Source: Diaphorobacter sp. HDW4A (lineage in GTDB: Bacteria > Pseudomonadota > Gammaproteobacteria > Burkholderiales > Burkholderiaceae_C). From it: a stretch of 64,000 nt of DNA. The position numbers were made by a program, and so were the translations under genes. Under the pieces are notes generated by a model that saw nothing but the letters and a program-made list of their open reading frames with translations, was not told where the DNA came from and ran no database searches. Of this stretch, positions 8,784 through 17,703 are shown piece after piece (position 1 is the first letter of the stretch; each line of letters opens with the position of its first letter). The DNA is taken from assembly GCF_011305995.1 (NCBI RefSeq), contig NZ_CP049910.1, forward strand, positions 3,844,001-3,908,000. The letters run 5' to 3'.

Positions 8784-9440
8784 TCATCCATGCCGGTGAT
8801 TCACCTGCCGACTGATCCACTCCCCGCCCAGCTGCAGCGCCGACACCAGCGCCACCAGTACGACGATCACCTCGAACATCACGCGCGTCTCGTAGCGCTC
8901 GTAACCGTAGCGAATCGCCAGATCACCGAGGCCGCCCGCCCCCACCGCGCCCGCCATGGCCGACGCATTGATCATCGCGATCACGGTGACCGTCATGCCG
9001 CCGATGATGCCCGGCAGGGCCTCGGGCAGCAGCACATGGCGCACGATGTGCCAACGCTTGCAGCCCATGGCGCGTGCGGCCTCCACCAGCCCGCCATCCA
9101 CATCATTGAGACTGACCTGCGCAATGCGGGCGAAGAACGGAATCAGATTGATCGACAGCGGCACAATGGCCGCCCAGGTCCCAAGCGTGGTGCCCATCAG
9201 CAGGCGGGTGAACGGCAGCAGCGCGACGAGCAGGATGATGAACGGTACGGCGCGAAACAGGTTCACAGTGAGCGACAGGCCCTTGTGGAGACGCGGCCGC
9301 GCATACAGCCCACGTGGACCTGTGAGCGTCAGCACCACCGCCAGCGCCAGCCCGACACCGATGGAGATGACCGACGAGACGCCCACCATGACCAGCGTCT
9401 CGCCCAAGGCCTGTAGATATTTTTCAATGGGAGCCGACAT
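8784..9440 (-). CDS. metI: methionine ABC transporter permease
   Basis: The 218-residue inner-membrane protein has five or six hydrophobic segments. The ABC-coupling EAA loop reads EAARAMGCKRWHIVRHVLLPEALPG. The N-terminus (ETLVMVGVSSVISIGVGLALAV) and length are typical of MetI, which moves D/L-methionine or related methylated sulfur amino acids. The ATG at 9440 lies inside the end of metN (17-base overlap), which suggests translational coupling. It is the last gene of metQ-metN-metI. Confidence 0.93.
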   Translation of the reverse strand: MSAPIEKYLQALGETLVMVGVSSVISIGVGLALAVVLTLTGPRGLYARPRLHKGLSLTVNLFRAVPFIILLVALLPFTRLLMGTTLGTWAAIVPLSINLIPFFARIAQVSLNDVDGGLVEAARAMGCKRWHIVRHVLLPEALPGIIGGMTVTVIAMINASAMAGAVGAGGLGDLAIRYGYERYETRVMFEVIVVLVALVSALQLGGEWISRQVNHRHG

Positions 9441-10512
9441 AGCCCAGCACCTCCAGATGATCGGCACCCGTCGCCAGACGCAGCAGCTCGACCGATGATG
9501 ATGACAGCGATGCTGCAGGAATGGACACCAGCATCTGCCCCAGCGAGTGCCCACGCAACCGATCCAGCCCGCCATGCAGCAGCGCCACATCGGAGCCCAA
9601 TGCGCTCAGCGCCTGCAGAGAAACACCCTGCTGCTGGTGCGCGCCTTCAAATCGCAGACTCAGCACAGCGCGCGATGCGGCGGCCGATGGCTCGGTCTGC
9701 AGACGCTGCGCAAGGTCCAGCGGAAGACCCTGTCGGAGCGGCGAAAGCAACGCGCGACTCGCGTTCGATGCAGGCGCGCCGAACACCTTCCACACATCAC
9801 CAACCTCCTGCACGCCGCCCTGATCGAGCACCAGCACCCGATCGCAGATCGCGCGGATCACGGCCATGTCGTGGGTGATGAGCACGATGGTCAACCCGAG
9901 TTGTCGGTTGATGTCACGCAGCAGCGCCAGAATCGATTGCGTAGTCTCGGGGTCAAGCGCCGACGTGGCCTCGTCGCAAAGCAGCACCTCGGGCGAGTGC
10001 ACCAGCGCACGCGCGATGCCCACGCGCTGCTTCTGCCCGCCCGAGAGCTGGGCCGGGTACGCATCCGCCTTGTCCGCGAGCCCTACCAGATCGAGCAGTT
10101 GAAGAACGCGTTGATGAATCTGCGCAGGCCGCGCACCCGCCACGAGCAGCGGCAGGCCGATGTTCTCGCGCACCGTCTTGGCTGACAGCAGGTTGAAGTG
10201 CTGAAAGATCATTCCGATCTTGCGCCGCAGGGTCACGAGCCCGTTCTCGTCAAGCTCGGCCGGATTCACGCCATGGATGCGCACGCTGCCGTGCGTGGGC
10301 AGCTCGAGCGCATTGATGGTCCGCAGCAGTGTGGACTTGCCCGCGCCGCTGCGGCCGATGATGCCGAAGACCTCGCCCCAGCGCACATCGAAATTCACTC
10401 CGGACAGCGCGTGCACAGCGCCCACATCTCCCGTATCGCGGCCAAAGGATTTGCCGACGCCTTCAAAGACGATGTGCGGCTCCAACTGCACGGGCGGGGG
10501 AAGTCGGGTCAT
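9424..10512 (-). CDS. metN: methionine ABC transporter ATP-binding protein
   Basis: The 362-residue ATPase contains Walker A GRSGAGKSTLLR, signature LSGGQKQRVGIARAL and Walker B VLLCDEATSALD. A C-terminal NIL domain of about 75 residues follows the ATPase; in MetN this domain binds methionine and inhibits transport. The gene begins 10 bases after metQ and overlaps metI. The linker before the NIL domain is long and alanine-rich, so the protein is slightly longer than E. coli MetN (343 aa). Substrate assignment to methionine rests on the MetQ-N-I set; close paralogues import other sulfur compounds. Confidence 0.93.
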   Translation of the reverse strand: MTRLPPPVQLEPHIVFEGVGKSFGRDTGDVGAVHALSGVNFDVRWGEVFGIIGRSGAGKSTLLRTINALELPTHGSVRIHGVNPAELDENGLVTLRRKIGMIFQHFNLLSAKTVRENIGLPLLVAGARPAQIHQRVLQLLDLVGLADKADAYPAQLSGGQKQRVGIARALVHSPEVLLCDEATSALDPETTQSILALLRDINRQLGLTIVLITHDMAVIRAICDRVLVLDQGGVQEVGDVWKVFGAPASNASRALLSPLRQGLPLDLAQRLQTEPSAAASRAVLSLRFEGAHQQQGVSLQALSALGSDVALLHGGLDRLRGHSLGQMLVSIPAASLSSSSVELLRLATGADHLEVLGYVGSH

Positions 10513-10522
10513 CGCCAGCTCC

Positions 10523-11353
10523 TCAGAACGCCGGAATCACCGAGCCCTGGTACTTGGTCTCGATGAACTTGCGTACCGGCTCGGACTGATACGCACCCAC
10601 AAGCGCCTTGGTCCATGGCGCGTTCTGGTTTTCGGCACGCACGGCGATGAGATTCACATACGGATTGCGTTCGCGCTTTTCCACCGCGATGCCATCGCGC
10701 GTCGCGACCAGGCCCGCCTGATACGCGAAGCTGTTCACGATGGCGGCAGTCGCCAGATCATCGAGCGAGCGTGCGAGCACCACCGACGCCACTTCCACCA
10801 GTTCGACCTTCTGGTGCAGCTTCTTCACATCGGCCAGCGTCGCGGTGCCGGTGAACGGATCAAACCCATCGCGCAGGTCGAGCACGCCCTGATCGCGCAG
10901 CACGACGAGTGCGCGCGTCTGGTTGCTCGGGTCGTTGGGAATGCCCACGCGCGCACCGGCCGGCAGATCGGCCAGTTTCTTGTACTTCTTCGAATAGAAC
11001 GCAATCGGCGAGATGTAGGTGTCGCCCGCCGACACCAGCTTGTAGCCGCGCTGTTGATTCTGGTCGCGCAGAAACGGTACATGCTGGAACGAGTTGGCCT
11101 CGAGATCGCCGTTGTTCACGCCCTCGTTGGGGCTGACCGAGCCGCTGAGCACGACGGACTTCACGGCCAGCCCGCGCTCCTTCGCAACCTGCGTGACGAC
11201 TTCCCAGATTTCTTCATCCACCCCGCCACGCACACCCACGCGGATCACTGAGGGCGTCGCAGCCTGCGCAGCGGTGATGCCCAGCACACCGGCCGTTGCC
11301 GATGCAATCCATGCTGCGCCGGAAGTGCGGAGAAATTCGCGCTTGTTCATCAT
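10523..11353 (-). CDS. metQ: methionine-type ABC transporter substrate-binding protein (MetQ/NlpA family)
   Basis: The 276-residue periplasmic protein has an N-terminal signal (KREFLRTSGAAWIASATAG...AQA) with a twin-arginine-like KR-x-F-L instead of the lipobox usual in MetQ, so it is probably soluble. The NlpA-fold signature follows: EANSFQHVPFLRDQ, and SGSVSPNEGVNNGDLEAN near it. The start is set at the first of two adjacent ATGs, 11 bases after AAGG. It leads metQNI. An A-rich element similar to one upstream of the Ssu-like and encapsulin operons lies about 70 bases before the start (11423-11432). Confidence 0.88.
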   Translation of the reverse strand: MMNKREFLRTSGAAWIASATAGVLGITAAQAATPSVIRVGVRGGVDEEIWEVVTQVAKERGLAVKSVVLSGSVSPNEGVNNGDLEANSFQHVPFLRDQNQQRGYKLVSAGDTYISPIAFYSKKYKKLADLPAGARVGIPNDPSNQTRALVVLRDQGVLDLRDGFDPFTGTATLADVKKLHQKVELVEVASVVLARSLDDLATAAIVNSFAYQAGLVATRDGIAVEKRERNPYVNLIAVRAENQNAPWTKALVGAYQSEPVRKFIETKYQGSVIPAF

Positions 11354-11491
11354 GATGTGTACTGCCTTCGCATGCTGAAGAGTGTTGAGATGAACCCAGT
11401 ATCGACAGCGCACCACTGTTCGAACAACGAAACTTTTCAGCTAAGCACATGACTTTTGTTGGCATGTGCGATCCCAAGTCCTGCATGCCTT

Positions 11492-12664
11492 TCAATGCAC
11501 GCGACCACCCTTCACAAAACGCACGGGCTCCGCATCCATGGTCTGGATGATGCGTGTGAGCTGGTCGTCCGGCGTAGGGCCGCTCGCTGCTTGCGGCTGA
11601 TCCGCCAGCGGAGATTTGCACAGTAGATCGTCGTCGCTCCATGCAGCAGCTCCGCGTGCATTGCGCGCGCGTAGCCAGCCTTGGCGATCGGTCAGCCACT
11701 GCGTTTCATACAGTGCGGCATGGCCATTGATCAGCGATATCGCTTCGAGCGCGTCGGCAACCGAAGTCACCACGCAGTCGACAGAATCCGGCACAGCAGA
11801 GTTGCGAGATTGCGCAGGAAGCCACACGGTCACCGCGCGCGGATCGGGAAGCAGCCTTTGCGGATCGGTGGTCGTCAGCAGAACGCGCTGCGCTTGAAAG
11901 TCTCCAAGCTGCTGCTTGCTCGCGTCATGACAGCGCAATGCCATTTCTGGCAGTCGCACGGGCTGCGGCCAATTGCCAGTGGCGCGCAGCAGCTCGCCCG
12001 ACGCCAGCGCGCGCAGATAGTGCAGCAGCTCCCAAGTCTCACGCACATTCAATGCCTCGCCGAACCCGGCCATGGTCTGCCGACCATCACGGCCTTTGAC
12101 GCCGTGGCGCACCGCCCAGAACAGATCGCCATCCGCGCGACGCCACAGCAACGGGCTCGCAAAATTGGGCGGCCACACCTGCTGCGTCGCTGCCAACGCG
12201 CCCTGTCCCTTGCCATTCACGCCATGACATTGCACGCACTGCGCCGCGTAAAGCCGCGCGCCGCTTGCAATCGCTTGATCGGAAAAGGATACGCCAGTCA
12301 CGTGAAAGCTCGTGGGATGCGCATTCGTGAACAGCACGGCCGCCGAGGGCCAAGGAGCCAGCACCACGGCCAACGCGCTTGCACCCCAAAGCCAGGGCCG
12401 CCCCTTGCGCCACCAGATGGAGATGCCGAGCACCACCACCACACCCATAGTCACCAGCAGGCTGATCGCAAACCGCCGCGCCTCGGCTTGATCAATCAGC
12501 AGATTCTCGCCCGCTAATCTCCAACGCCACGGCCACGCGGCCTGTCCATCCACATCGCCGACAAGACCCGACGCATGCATCACTCGCAGCAAAAACCACT
12601 GCGCGCGATGCATTCCTTCCAGCAGCCATTCGAGCCACGCTGCGTTATTGATCAGCTCGTTCAA
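11492..12664 (-). CDS. membrane-anchored c-type cytochrome in a sulfonate-type ABC operon
   Basis: The 390-residue protein has two hydrophobic segments (about 66-84 and 93-113), then a periplasmic cytochrome c domain with one heme site, CVQCH, at 143-147. An axial Met candidate is MAGFGEALN. The C-terminal 170 residues are not recognised; they carry scattered cysteines and look like a separate domain. Its ATG overlaps the stop of the ATPase gene by 4 bases, so it is the last gene of the importer operon. A heme protein is unusual there. It may pass electrons from, or sense, a periplasmic oxidation of the imported sulfur compound, but this is inference. Confidence 0.75.
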   Translation of the reverse strand: MNELINNAAWLEWLLEGMHRAQWFLLRVMHASGLVGDVDGQAAWPWRWRLAGENLLIDQAEARRFAISLLVTMGVVVVLGISIWWRKGRPWLWGASALAVVLAPWPSAAVLFTNAHPTSFHVTGVSFSDQAIASGARLYAAQCVQCHGVNGKGQGALAATQQVWPPNFASPLLWRRADGDLFWAVRHGVKGRDGRQTMAGFGEALNVRETWELLHYLRALASGELLRATGNWPQPVRLPEMALRCHDASKQQLGDFQAQRVLLTTTDPQRLLPDPRAVTVWLPAQSRNSAVPDSVDCVVTSVADALEAISLINGHAALYETQWLTDRQGWLRARNARGAAAWSDDDLLCKSPLADQPQAASGPTPDDQLTRIIQTMDAEPVRFVKGGRVH

Positions 12665-13473
12665 AGCGAATCCGGCAGCCCCAGATGCGAGAGCGCTTGC
12701 TGCCGCAGCTCGACAAAACGCGACTGCGCGCGGTGGCGCGGATACGGCAGATCAACATGCAGTTCGACCACCGCACGCGCAGGACGCGGCGAGAAGACGA
12801 TCACACGGCTCGCGAGAAACAGCGCCTCTTCCACATCGTGCGTGACCAGCAACACCGAGAAGCCCGCGCGTTGCCACAGCTTGAGCAGTTCGCTTTGCAT
12901 CGAAAGCCGTGTGAGCGAATCGAGCTTTCCCAAAGGCTCATCAAGGATCAGAAGTTGCGGATCATTCACCAGCGCACGCGCCAGCGCCGCACGCTGCGCC
13001 ATCCCGCCAGAGAGCTGATGCGGATAGCTGTTGGCGAACTCCGTCAGCCCCACCAGTTCGAGAGCTTCGTCGATGCGTGCATGTTGTTCCTTGATCACCT
13101 TGCGCGCCTGCAGACCCAGCGCCACATTGTCGCGCACCGTGCGCCACGGGAACAGCGTTGGGTCCTGAAACACCACAATGCGCGAAGGATCGGGCTGGGT
13201 GATCGCCGCACCGTCCTGCGTGATGCGGCCCTCTGTGGGCTCCTCCAAACCCGCAACCAGACGCAGCAGCGTGGACTTGCCGCAGCCGCTCGGCCCCAGC
13301 AGCGCGACGAACTCGCCGGGCTTGACCGCAAGGCTCACATCGTCGAGCACCGCGAGCGCACCCTGCTGCTGCGCAAAGCTGTGGCTCACATGCTCGATGT
13401 CGATCTCCGCACCACGCACCGCCACCGGTGCTTCGATGACTGCATCACTGACTGTTTGTGCTGAATTCACCAT
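12661..13473 (-). CDS. SsuB/TauB-like ABC transporter ATP-binding protein
   Basis: The 270-residue nitrate/sulfonate-type ATPase has Walker A LLGPSGCGKSTLLRLVAGLE, Q-loop VVFQDPTLFPWRTV, signature LSGGMAQRAALARAL and Walker B LLILDEPLGKLD. I chose the ATG at 13473 because AAAGGA sits 7 bases upstream and the start overlaps the permease stop (ATGGTGA). A longer start at 13494 lacks such a site. It energises the neighbouring permease and binding protein. The substrate class (alkyl or aryl sulfonate, or another organosulfur compound) is inferred from the family and from the adjacent sulfur genes. Confidence 0.9.
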   Translation of the reverse strand: MVNSAQTVSDAVIEAPVAVRGAEIDIEHVSHSFAQQQGALAVLDDVSLAVKPGEFVALLGPSGCGKSTLLRLVAGLEEPTEGRITQDGAAITQPDPSRIVVFQDPTLFPWRTVRDNVALGLQARKVIKEQHARIDEALELVGLTEFANSYPHQLSGGMAQRAALARALVNDPQLLILDEPLGKLDSLTRLSMQSELLKLWQRAGFSVLLVTHDVEEALFLASRVIVFSPRPARAVVELHVDLPYPRHRAQSRFVELRQQALSHLGLPDSL

Positions 13474-14531
13474 TTCACGGTTCCTTTCTGCCACACCAGA
13501 ACGCGGTCACGCAAGGTGAAAAGCAAAGTGATCAGCCCGGAGCACAACACCGCCATCACGAGCAGCGCGCCGTACATGTTGGCGTAGGCGGCCCAGCCCT
13601 GCGCCCATTGCAGATACCAGCCCAGCCCCGCCTTCACACCCATCATCTCCGCCGTGATCAACACCGAAAACGCCGCGCCAAGCCCCATGAACAGACCGAC
13701 GAAAACCTGCGGCAGCGCAGCCGGAATGGCGACGCGCAGCACGAGGAACCAGTTCGATGCCCCAAGCGTGCGCGCCACGTCGTAGTAGCTCTTGTTCACG
13801 TTGGCGACGCCCGACCAGGTCAGCACCGCGACCGGGAAGAACGTGGCAAGCGCGATCAGAAATACCGCTGCGCTGTAGCTCGATGGTGCAAAGAAGAACG
13901 CCAGTGGCAGCAGCGCCGATGCAGGCACCGGACCCAGAAAGCGCAGCAACGGATGCACCCAGTAGCCCGCAATGCGCGACCAGCCCACCCACACGCCGAC
14001 CGCGAAGCCAACCACCGCACCAATGGCGATTCCGTTGACCAGAAGACGCAGCGAATGCGCAATCGACAAGCCCAGTCGACTGGCATCATCGATGAACACC
14101 TCGAACAGGCTTTGCGGTGGCGCGAAGAACGGAGGCGGAAGCGTGCCAGTCTTGGCCGTCAGCACCTGCCAGATCGCGAGCAATGCGGCCCCGGCGACGA
14201 GCCACGGACCCGCGGGCCTGAGCTTCTGAAAGAAACCACCGAGCCGCTCACCCGCCAGCGAGATCGCCAACAACAACACCGCCACGACAGCCGCCGCAAT
14301 GGCGAATTCCTGCGTGTAGGCCCAGTCACTGAAGCCAATCTCCTTGTTGGGCCAGAACGCAGTCAGCGCCGCGAGCCCGAACCACGCAAGCGCAGCCCAT
14401 GCGCCCTGTTTCCAGACAGCAATTCGCGCAGCGGCGCGTGTGTCCTTCGCCTTGACTTGACTGAGCGATGGCGCTTTGAGCACTGGCGTAGCGGCGCCGG
14501 GTGCGGTAAGGGAAATGGGCAGGCTGCTCAT
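13467..14531 (-). CDS. SsuC-like ABC transporter permease (sulfonate/nitrate/taurine type)
   Basis: The 354-residue inner-membrane protein is longer than SsuC (about 260 aa). It has an extra N-terminal hydrophobic region (about 40-105) before the usual six-helix core. The EAA-type loop is DVARTLGASNWFLVLRVAIPAALPQ. The gene overlaps the binding-protein gene by 4 bases upstream and the ATPase gene by 7 bases downstream. Extended N-termini occur in a subset of nitrate/taurine-type permeases. The substrate is as for the operon. Confidence 0.9.
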   Translation of the reverse strand: MSSLPISLTAPGAATPVLKAPSLSQVKAKDTRAAARIAVWKQGAWAALAWFGLAALTAFWPNKEIGFSDWAYTQEFAIAAAVVAVLLLAISLAGERLGGFFQKLRPAGPWLVAGAALLAIWQVLTAKTGTLPPPFFAPPQSLFEVFIDDASRLGLSIAHSLRLLVNGIAIGAVVGFAVGVWVGWSRIAGYWVHPLLRFLGPVPASALLPLAFFFAPSSYSAAVFLIALATFFPVAVLTWSGVANVNKSYYDVARTLGASNWFLVLRVAIPAALPQVFVGLFMGLGAAFSVLITAEMMGVKAGLGWYLQWAQGWAAYANMYGALLVMAVLCSGLITLLFTLRDRVLVWQKGTVKW

Positions 14532-15553
14532 GACAGTACATCCAGAGAAACATGGTTGGCGAAGCGCACGGGATCGGTACTCTTCTTGAGAATTCCGGCC
14601 GAGCGGAAATCGGCTGCGAAGTCGCGCACCTCGTCGCGCAGATTGCTGCCTGCGGGATGGTGCTTGTAGGTCAGGTCGGCCAGCAGCCTCTGCAGATCGT
14701 CGACCTCGAACTTGGGCGTGTACTTGGCAAAGATGCGCGCCGATTCGTTGGGATTCTCGGCCACGTATTGCGAGGCTTGCGCGAGCGCGCGCACCACGCC
14801 AGCCACATGCTTTCGGTCCCCGCGCGCAAACTTGCCGCCCGCGCCCAATACGCAGCAGATCTTCTCGGCATACTCGCCCTTGGCGCTGTTGCCCAGCTCG
14901 GTGAACACGCCGGGGTTGCGCTTTTCAATGAGATAGAGGTTCGGGTCGCCATCGGCAATCGCGTGCACCTCACCCTTCTTCACCGCCACGTCGAGCAGAT
15001 CGGCCGGGTAGACGCGCCACTCGACATCCTTCTCCACATCGAGCCCCTTCTTCGCGAGATGAATGCTGTAGAACTGCTTGGCCGGAGCGTTCAAATCGGC
15101 CACGCCAATCACCTTGCCCTTGAGCGTCTTCACATCCTGCGTGACGCCCGCCGAGTTCACGCCGACCAGCCGCAAGCAGCCGCCATGCACGCTGCCCACC
15201 AGCTTCACGTCGAGCCCCGCTTCCAGCGGTTTGACCCAGCGGTGGATCAGACCCACACCGACCTCGGCCTTGCCGGTGGCGAGCGCCTCTAGCAACTGGT
15301 CGGCCGCGCCGCCCCAGTTCAGCACCTCGACCTGCAGGCCGTTCTGTTCGAAGAAGCCGCGCTCCAGCGCAATCGGCACGGGCACCTGGCAGAAGCTCGC
15401 CTGGCTCCACGCAAACGTGATCTTGCGCGGTTGCGACAACACCGGCAGCGGAGAAAACGCCGCAGTGGCAGCGGTGCCAGCGACTGCGGCGCTGGCGAGA
15501 AACTGGCGGCGACTCAGGCCATCCAGCACCCCCACGGGACCCAATTCGTTCAT
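14528..15553 (-). CDS. SsuA-like ABC substrate-binding protein with Tat signal
   Basis: The 341-residue periplasmic binding protein starts at an ATG with AGGGAG 8 bases upstream. A twin-arginine signal SRRQFLASAAVAGTAATAAF is followed by the binding domain, which begins ITFAWSQASFCQVPVPIALERGF. The fold matches the SsuA/NMT1 (THI5-like) group: ERGFFEQNGLQVEVLNWGG, then ADQLLEALATGKAEVGVGL. Export as a folded protein by Tat is less common in this family. It is the first gene of the leftward operon and is divergent from the OsmC-like gene; the shared 228-base intergenic region carries the candidate sulfur box. Confidence 0.88.
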   Translation of the reverse strand: MNELGPVGVLDGLSRRQFLASAAVAGTAATAAFSPLPVLSQPRKITFAWSQASFCQVPVPIALERGFFEQNGLQVEVLNWGGAADQLLEALATGKAEVGVGLIHRWVKPLEAGLDVKLVGSVHGGCLRLVGVNSAGVTQDVKTLKGKVIGVADLNAPAKQFYSIHLAKKGLDVEKDVEWRVYPADLLDVAVKKGEVHAIADGDPNLYLIEKRNPGVFTELGNSAKGEYAEKICCVLGAGGKFARGDRKHVAGVVRALAQASQYVAENPNESARIFAKYTPKFEVDDLQRLLADLTYKHHPAGSNLRDEVRDFAADFRSAGILKKSTDPVRFANHVSLDVLS

Positions 15554-15617
15554 GTGAGAACTCCCTGTTCGTTCGTTGATCAATGGACCGAACGATAGGC
15601 AGGCGCAGCGGCTTTTC

Positions 15618-15647
15618 CAACAAAGAATTACGCGTATCGATATGCGC
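15618..15647. promoter_or_regulatory. candidate regulatory element between ssuA-like and osmC-like genes
   Basis: CAACAAAGAAT at 15618-15628 is repeated exactly at 41013-41023 before the encapsulin operon. An imperfect palindrome GCGTATCGATATGCGC follows at 15632-15647. The element lies 65 bases before the SsuA-like start and 154 bases before the OsmC-like start, suitable for a shared activator such as a CysB-type LysR protein. That identity is inferred. Confidence 0.35.
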
Positions 15648-15781
15648 AATCCACTCAGCACCGTTGTTGCCGCGCAGTGCATATGCATCTGCAAAAAGCT
15701 TCGTAGGCAGCGCTTTCGCGCAAGTTCAGGATGCACTCATCGCCATTCAAGCATTCCAACTCGCCAACAGCGGAGCACTCC

Positions 15782-16345
15782 ATGAGCCTCAACGACTACC
15801 TCTCCTACAAACGCAGCGCCGTGCTGGCGCGTGACGAACGCATTGCCAAGGGTTCCGCCGAAGCGCATACGCTGCAGGCCCATGTCACGGCGGAGGGCCG
15901 CAGCGGCGTGCGGCGTCTGCGCATCCGCGAGCACCAGGTCATCAGCGACAGCCCGTATGACTTCGCGGGCTTCAACCTCGGCCCCTCGTCGCCCGAGCTG
16001 CAGCTCGGCGTGCTTGGCACCTGCGTCACGCACATCTTCGAGATCCAGGCAGCCAAGCTGCAGGTGCCGCTCGATCGCCTCGAGGTGAAGGTGCAGGGCC
16101 GCATCGATCCGCGCGCCGGCCATCCCGGCCACGAAGCCACGCCGATCTGGCCGCACGACATAGCCTACGAAGTGCAGGTGGAAACCACGGCCAGCGACGA
16201 GCGCCTCGCCGAGCTGTTCGAGGCCGTCGAGCGCAACTGCCCGATCCTCAATCTGCTGCGCAATCCGCAGCAGATCGCAGGCCGTGTCGTGCGCACGGCA
16301 AGCACCTCGCAGAAGAAAGCCGAACAGGCAGAGGTGACGGCATGA
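15782..16345 (+). CDS. OsmC-family thiol peroxidase-like protein
   Basis: The 187-residue protein has GGAG 6 bases before the chosen ATG. The OsmC fold is indicated by the conserved paired cysteines: Cys81 in LGTCVTHIFEIQAAKL (start of the central helix) and Cys153 in VERNCPILNLL. OsmC/Ohr proteins reduce organic hydroperoxides by thiols in the cytosol; a subset handles thiol metabolites. It leads an operon in which each stop overlaps the next start by 4 bases (OsmC, sulfhydrylase, dioxygenase). In that setting it may protect from, or act on, reactive sulfur or peroxide by-products. Confidence 0.85.
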   Translation: MSLNDYLSYKRSAVLARDERIAKGSAEAHTLQAHVTAEGRSGVRRLRIREHQVISDSPYDFAGFNLGPSSPELQLGVLGTCVTHIFEIQAAKLQVPLDRLEVKVQGRIDPRAGHPGHEATPIWPHDIAYEVQVETTASDERLAELFEAVERNCPILNLLRNPQQIAGRVVRTASTSQKKAEQAEVTA

Positions 16346-17703
16346 GCGAACCCACAGCACCTCCGTGGCACGCGGACACCATCGTGCTGCACGCTGGCTA
16401 CAACGGCCATGAGCACCAGCGCAGCGCAGCGGTGCCGATCTACCAGAGCACCTCTTATCTTTTCGAGAGCGCACAGCAGGGAGCCGATCTCTTCGACCTC
16501 GTCGAGGAAGGCCACATCTACGCGCGCACCGGCAACCCCACGCAAGCCGTGCTTGAAGAACGCATCGCGCAGCTCGAAGGCGGAACTGCTGCGCTGGCCG
16601 TGGCGTCCGGCATGGCGGCGATCGACATGGCGATTGCGACGCTTGCGCAAGCGGGCGACCATGTGGTGGTCGCGTCGCAGCTCTATGGCGGCACGCAGAA
16701 TCTCATCGCGCATGTGCTCAAGGCGCGTGGCATCACGAGCACGCTGCTGCATCGCAATGAGCTTGCGCAGCTCGAGCAAGCCTTCACTCCACACACCAAG
16801 GCCGTGTTCGTCGAGTCGGTCGCCAACCCATCGGGCAACATCGCCGATCTCGCTGCGATTGCCGCGAAGGCGCACGCACATGGCATCGCAGTCATCGTGG
16901 ACAACACCAGCGCCACGCCGCTGCTGATCCGCCCGTTCGACCACGGCGCGGACATCGTCGTGCATTCGGCGACCAAGTACATCGGCGGGCACGGCAACGT
17001 GATCGGCGGCGTGATCGTCGACGGTGGCCGCTTCGACTGGGGCGCGCATGCGGAACGCTATCCGCAGTTCACGACGCCCGAGCCCGCGTTCCACCACTTC
17101 GTGATCACCGAGAAATTTCCCGAGTTCCCGTTCGTCGCGCGCACGCGCACCGTGGTGCTGCGCAACAGCGGCGCATCGCTGGCTGCGCTCTCGTCGTTCC
17201 TGCTGCTGCAAGGGCTTGAGACGCTCGCGCTGCGCCTTGATCGCATCAGCCACAACACGCGCGAGCTGCTTGACTTTCTGGTGCAGCACCCGCAGGTCTC
17301 GCGCGTGAGTCATGTGTCGCTCACAACGCATCCCGACCACATCCACGCGCGGCGCTATCTGCGTGGCGGGCATGTGCCCGGACTGATCTCGTTCGAACTC
17401 TATGGCGGGCGCGATGCTGCGCGCCGTTTCTACGACGCGCTCTCTCTGTTCCAGCGCCTCGTCAACATCGGCGACAGCAAGTCGCTCGCCGCGATTCCCG
17501 CAGAGACCACGCACCACCTGCTCACCGACGACGAGCTGCAACAGGCCGGCATCGCTCCGGGACTGGTGCGGCTGTCGGTGGGCATCGAGCATCCCGAAGA
17601 TCTGATCTCCGACCTGCGCCAGGCATTGCAGCACGCCGATGCTCCGCACACCTCGCCATCGCACTTCACCACCCGAACACTTGCACTGGAGGAACACCCA
17701 TGA
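16342..17703 (+). CDS. metY: O-acetylhomoserine sulfhydrylase (aminocarboxypropyltransferase)
   Basis: The 453-residue PLP enzyme of the Cys/Met-metabolism family makes homocysteine or methionine from O-acetylhomoserine plus sulfide or methanethiol. It has the family start DTIVLHAGYNG, YARTGNPTQ (phosphate and neighbouring-subunit contact), and the Schiff-base lysine Lys212 in VVHSATKYIGGHG. The length fits the long OAH-sulfhydrylase type rather than cystathionine gamma-synthase (about 390 aa). The coupling to the dioxygenase and OsmC genes suggests it traps sulfide or a small thiol released from an imported organosulfur compound. Confidence 0.9.
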   Translation: MSEPTAPPWHADTIVLHAGYNGHEHQRSAAVPIYQSTSYLFESAQQGADLFDLVEEGHIYARTGNPTQAVLEERIAQLEGGTAALAVASGMAAIDMAIATLAQAGDHVVVASQLYGGTQNLIAHVLKARGITSTLLHRNELAQLEQAFTPHTKAVFVESVANPSGNIADLAAIAAKAHAHGIAVIVDNTSATPLLIRPFDHGADIVVHSATKYIGGHGNVIGGVIVDGGRFDWGAHAERYPQFTTPEPAFHHFVITEKFPEFPFVARTRTVVLRNSGASLAALSSFLLLQGLETLALRLDRISHNTRELLDFLVQHPQVSRVSHVSLTTHPDHIHARRYLRGGHVPGLISFELYGGRDAARRFYDALSLFQRLVNIGDSKSLAAIPAETTHHLLTDDELQQAGIAPGLVRLSVGIEHPEDLISDLRQALQHADAPHTSPSHFTTRTLALEEHP

